Assembly (NCBI RefSeq): GCF_008040105.1
Contig: NZ_VRMG01000006.1
Location: 1-64,000, forward strand
DNA length: 64,000 nt
Reading direction: 5' to 3'
DNA from: Lacisediminihabitans profunda
Lineage (GTDB): Bacteria > Actinomycetota > Actinomycetes > Actinomycetales > Microbacteriaceae
Positions 61,205 to 64,000 of this stretch are shown in pieces; position 1 is the stretch's first letter, and the number at the start of each line of letters is the position of its first letter. The notes under the pieces are model-generated. The model was not told where the DNA came from and searched no databases. It saw only the letters and a list, made by a program, of their open reading frames with translations. Made by a program: the position numbers and the translations under genes.

Positions 61205-62191
61205 TCAGAGCGAGACGGATGCCCCGGACGCGGCAGACGCGTTCGCCGCGACCACCAGCCTGGTGAGTTCCACCGCGCGGGAGAGGTTGTCGTCGGCGCG
61301 CGTGCCCTGGACGATGTGATCGACCCACTGGGCGAAGGCGCCCGGCACGCCATCCGGCACGCCGATCCGGTGCCAGCCGTCGCCCCCGAAGGCGGCTCCT
61401 GACACGTTAAGGGTGATGCCCCAGTCGGAGTAGGCGAGGCTTCCCGCCGTGCCGAAGATCTCGATGGTGAAGGGGTTCTCGCTCACGAAACCCGCCTCGA
61501 TGACGCCGATCGCCTGGTTGTCGTACCCCACGGTCACGACAGCGGAGTCGTCGACCGCACGGTCGGTCACCGACCGGTAGGTGGCGGACACCGTGGTCGG
61601 CGCGGCGCCGAGGAAGAGTTGGGTGAGGTAGACGGGATGGCAGCCGAGGTCGGTGAGTGCGCCGCCGACGGCCGTCTCGGGGTCGAAGAAGCGCTCGGGC
61701 AGCCAGCCCGAGACCGCGCCGCCGTGCGACAGCCGCACTCGCGAGTAGGTGATCCGGCCGAGCCCGCCGTCGTCGATCACTGTGCGGATGGCCTGCGTGT
61801 ACCCGTCGTACAGCCGGGGGAGTGACACCACGACCTTGACGCCGTTCGCATCCGCCGCGGCGAGGATCTCCTCGGCCTCCGCGACCGTGGGGGCGAGGAG
61901 CTTCTCGGTGAAGAGGTGTTTGCCGGCATTTGCCGCCCTCACCATGACGTCTCGGTGAATGTTCGTGGAGGTCGTGACCGTCACCGCGTCGATGTCGGCG
62001 CGGGCCAGGAGTTCGTCGAGATCGCCGACGAATTCCACGCCGAACCGGGCGGCGCCCTCCCGTCCCCGCTCCGCGTCGTCGTCCCAGACGGCCATCAGGG
62101 TGGTGCCCGGATGTTCCTGCGTCTGGCGGGCGTAGTCGCCCGCATGAACATGCCAGAAGCCGAGTACGGCCACGTTTAGCGTCTTTGCCAC
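61205..62191 (-). CDS. Gfo/Idh/MocA-family oxidoreductase
   Basis: 328 residues. Here the first motif is atypical (NVAVLGFWHVHAGDY; Gly-x-Trp-His in place of GxGxxG). The EK of the EKP motif is present (HLFTEKLLAP, Pro replaced by Leu), and GGALTDLGCHPVYLTQLFLG is the sugar-site segment. GTG 62191 follows GAGGT; longer starts would read through the promoter region. The altered loop may reflect different cofactor binding. It is paired with the dehydrogenase at 60156 and divergent from the permeases. Confidence 0.9.
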   Translation of the reverse strand: MAKTLNVAVLGFWHVHAGDYARQTQEHPGTTLMAVWDDDAERGREGAARFGVEFVGDLDELLARADIDAVTVTTSTNIHRDVMVRAANAGKHLFTEKLLAPTVAEAEEILAAADANGVKVVVSLPRLYDGYTQAIRTVIDDGGLGRITYSRVRLSHGGAVSGWLPERFFDPETAVGGALTDLGCHPVYLTQLFLGAAPTTVSATYRSVTDRAVDDSAVVTVGYDNQAIGVIEAGFVSENPFTIEIFGTAGSLAYSDWGITLNVSGAAFGGDGWHRIGVPDGVPGAFAQWVDHIVQGTRADDNLSRAVELTRLVVAANASAASGASVSL

Positions 62192-62281
62192 GGTGATGTC
62201 TACCTCAGTCTTTGGGAACAGATTCACCCCATCCGAGCAGACCGCCCGCAATTTATCAAGGGTTTTGACTAAATAGGAAAA

Positions 62282-62303
62282 GTTCCCCCTTTTGGGGTAG
62301 AAC
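62282..62303. promoter_or_regulatory. Imperfect inverted repeat in the divergent dehydrogenase/permease control region
   Basis: The sequence from GTTCCCCC to GGGGTAGAAC with a TTTT centre is an imperfect inverted repeat, about 80 bp before the permease start. A TTGACT hexamer at 62265-62270 lies just upstream, but no well-spaced -10 follows. It may be a regulator site; no regulator gene for this set is in the window. Confidence 0.35.
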
Positions 62304-62384
62304 GTGCTGTATGGTCGGTCGGAGTTGCCGCCGAGATGGCGTCGACAGTGAGGCACGCGGAAGTGCCAAGACGTTGGAGGCTCG

Positions 62385-63377
62385 ATGGCGAACTCGATAG
62401 ACGTGGTGGGTGCTGGCGCAAGGCGCCACTCACCGGCAGCAACGGCAGACGCCGTTCGCGCCGCCCGAACCGTGTCGAGAAGGCTCACGGTCCGCGACAA
62501 GAAGAACCTCGGACTCGGGCTCTTGTTCATCTCGCCGTGGATTGTCGGTCTGGTCATCTTCGTGCTGTATCCGCTGGTCTACTCGCTCGTCATCAGCCTG
62601 ACGCGATACTCCGGGATGGCGAAGCCGACCTTCGTCGGGCTGCAGAACTACGTGACGGCCTTCACCGATCCGCTCGTGAAGATCTCGGCGGGGAACACGC
62701 TCTTCTACGCGGGTCTCGCCGTACCGATCGGCCTCGTCGTGGCCGTCGTGCTGGCCCTGGCGATGAACCGGAATGTGCGTGAGGTGGCGTGGTACCGCAC
62801 GGCCCTCTACATTCCCTCCCTCGTTCCCGCGTTCGCGCTGTCGTTCATCTTCGTGGTGTTCGTCAACCCGCGCTTCGGCGTCTTCAACCAGTTTCTGACC
62901 CTGTTCGGGGCGGGTAACTCCAACCTCCTCGGCGAGCCGACTTCCGCCAAGATCGTCATCGTGTTGATGGCGCAGCTGGCGGCAGGGAACGCCGCCATCA
63001 TCTTCCTCGCCGGCCTGCGCAACATCCCGGTGACGCTCTACGAGGCGGCGCGCGTCGACGGTGCCGGCCCGGTGCGGCAGTTCGTCTCGATCACTCTTCC
63101 GCTTCTCACTCCGGCGATCCTGTTCAACCTGATCACGGGGATCTCGGGCGGGTTGCAGGTGTTCACGCAGGCGTACGTGCTCACGAACGGGGTGGGAGGA
63201 CCGGACAACGGGACGCTGTTCTACATGCTCTATCTCTACAAGAACGCCTTCAGCTACGCCTCGCTCGGCTACGCGTCCGCGCTGGCGGTGCTCCTCTTCG
63301 TGGTGGGCATGCTGCTGGCCTGGCTCGTGTACTTCATTTCCAAGAAATTCGTCAACTATGACGTTGCCGCGGGTTGA
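62385..63377 (+). CDS. Carbohydrate ABC transporter permease (MalF/UgpA-like)
   Basis: 330 residues with six helices. The EAA loop is TLYEAARVDGAGPVRQFVSI then TLP. A 40-residue polar N-terminus is present. No binding-protein or ATPase gene precedes it here; the upstream gene is a divergent dehydrogenase. It forms a pair with the permease at 63394. Confidence 0.92.
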   Translation: MANSIDVVGAGARRHSPAATADAVRAARTVSRRLTVRDKKNLGLGLLFISPWIVGLVIFVLYPLVYSLVISLTRYSGMAKPTFVGLQNYVTAFTDPLVKISAGNTLFYAGLAVPIGLVVAVVLALAMNRNVREVAWYRTALYIPSLVPAFALSFIFVVFVNPRFGVFNQFLTLFGAGNSNLLGEPTSAKIVIVLMAQLAAGNAAIIFLAGLRNIPVTLYEAARVDGAGPVRQFVSITLPLLTPAILFNLITGISGGLQVFTQAYVLTNGVGGPDNGTLFYMLYLYKNAFSYASLGYASALAVLLFVVGMLLAWLVYFISKKFVNYDVAAG

Positions 63378-63393
63378 ACAGGGAGAAGCAGAC

Positions 63394-64000
63394 GTGACAT
63401 TGACTACAACCACACCGCAGCCGCGAGGCCCGGAAGACGAGGCCGCGCTCGATGCCCCGAAGCGGGAGGAGGTGGGGCGCGCCCGAGACGGCAGCCGCCA
63501 GAAGTGGTACAGCTCCGCGATCGCCCGGATTCTCATGATCGGCCTGAGCCTGCTCTTCCTGCTTCCGCTCTACTGGATGATCGCCTCCGCGCTCAAGAGC
63601 GGCCAGGAACTCTCGCACTACCCACCCACGTGGTTCCCCCAGGAGTTCCACTGGGAGAACTTCGTCAACGCGGTCAACGCCATGCCGTTCTGGAGCTTCT
63701 TCCGCAACACCGCGGTGATCACGGTGCTGTCGGTGATCTTCTCGGTGGTGTCCAACTTCATCGTGGCGTACGGCTTCGCCTGCCTCGAATGGAAGGGCCG
63801 TGACCGCGTCTTCTACATCGTGCTTGCGACTCTCTTCATCCCGTTCCCGGTCACCCTCATCCCGATGTTCGACCTCTACGCGAATCTCGGCTGGGTGAAC
63901 ACCTGGCTGCCGCTGATCGTGCCCAACCTCTTCGCCTCGGCCTTCTTCGTCTTTCTGCTGCGCCAGTTTCTGCTGCAGATACCGAAGGACATGCTGGATG
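63394..64000 (+). CDS. Carbohydrate ABC transporter permease (MalG/UgpE-like), cut by right edge
   Basis: 202 codons are visible from GTG 63394, which has GGGAGAAG upstream; the frame is open to the window end. A polar start of about 40 residues leads to the first helix (IGLSLLFLLPLYWMIASALK). Next come the helices from FFRNTAVITVLSVIFSVVSN and LIPMFDLYANLGWVNTWLP, then the beginning of the EAA region (LLQIPKDMLD). About 90-100 residues are missing. It is the partner of the permease at 62385. Confidence 0.9.
   Translation, partial: MTLTTTTPQPRGPEDEAALDAPKREEVGRARDGSRQKWYSSAIARILMIGLSLLFLLPLYWMIASALKSGQELSHYPPTWFPQEFHWENFVNAVNAMPFWSFFRNTAVITVLSVIFSVVSNFIVAYGFACLEWKGRDRVFYIVLATLFIPFPVTLIPMFDLYANLGWVNTWLPLIVPNLFASAFFVFLLRQFLLQIPKDMLD

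Noticed and set aside
62285-62300. CCCC-TTTT-GGGG as a terminator
   Set aside because: It has only a 4-bp stem, no T-tract after it, and sits at the head of a divergent pair; it is better listed as a possible regulator site.

Overview
The window looks like chromosomal DNA from a high-GC Gram-positive bacterium of the Actinomycetota, probably a soil or plant-associated member of the Micrococcales. That placement is inference from several traits: many GTG and TTG starts, dense overlapping operons, HxlR, ROK and TetR regulators, and sugar ABC importers without a dedicated ATPase next to them. No rRNA, tRNA, CRISPR array or phage module was seen. Protein-family names come from reading translations; no database was searched.

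Region 1 (1-890): the 5' part of an IS3-family OrfA runs off the left edge, followed by a TetR gene. Region 2 (about 1.7-17.6 kb) is a coherent catabolic island, almost entirely on the + strand. It holds a LysR regulator, an FAH-family hydrolase, a SnoaL-like protein, an SDR without the YxxxK dyad, a DUF3500 protein, an RraA-family protein, an acyl-CoA synthetase, two VOC proteins, a GMC flavoprotein, a complete ribose-type ABC importer and an epimerase-like dehydrogenase. The parts suggest uptake of a small polar compound, oxidation, CoA activation and C-C bond cleavage. The substrate cannot be read from the sequence. A broken NiCoT nickel/cobalt permease gene interrupts the island.

Region 3 (17.6-35.5 kb) is a patchwork of small stress and detoxification units. 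They include two MFS exporters, a TDT (TehA/Mae1) permease, hydrolases, a BBE-type flavoprotein, an FMN reductase and an ABC exporter. Each unit sits beside its own MarR, HxlR, ArsR-like or TetR regulator, and several have clear inverted repeats at the control region. Between them lie gene fossils: a hydrolase N-terminus, an SDR with an internal deletion, a LuxR helix-turn-helix tail, a fused solute-binding/hydrolase remnant and a possible lactonase tail.

Region 4 (35.7-42.3 kb) carries an 875-residue DUF4062-STAND ATPase-TPR protein (the best candidate for an uncharacterised signalling or defence protein), an HSL-like esterase and a cytochrome P450. Region 5 (40.9-50.1 kb) is a respiratory nitrate module: narK, a divergent winged-helix regulator whose cysteine spacing resembles the Fe-S sensor SufR, and overlapping narGHJI. 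Small DHFR-like, NTF2-like and TfoX-N genes follow.

Region 6 (51.8-64 kb) is carbohydrate metabolism. A ROK regulator is divergent from a binding protein-permease-permease-Gfo/Idh/MocA-ThuA operon, followed by an MFS transporter. Two more Gfo/Idh/MocA dehydrogenases lie divergent to a second permease pair, the last gene of which is cut by the right edge. The ThuB/ThuA-like pairing suggests oxidation of sugars to keto-sugars. No ATPase is encoded in either system, so a shared MsiK-like ATPase elsewhere is likely.
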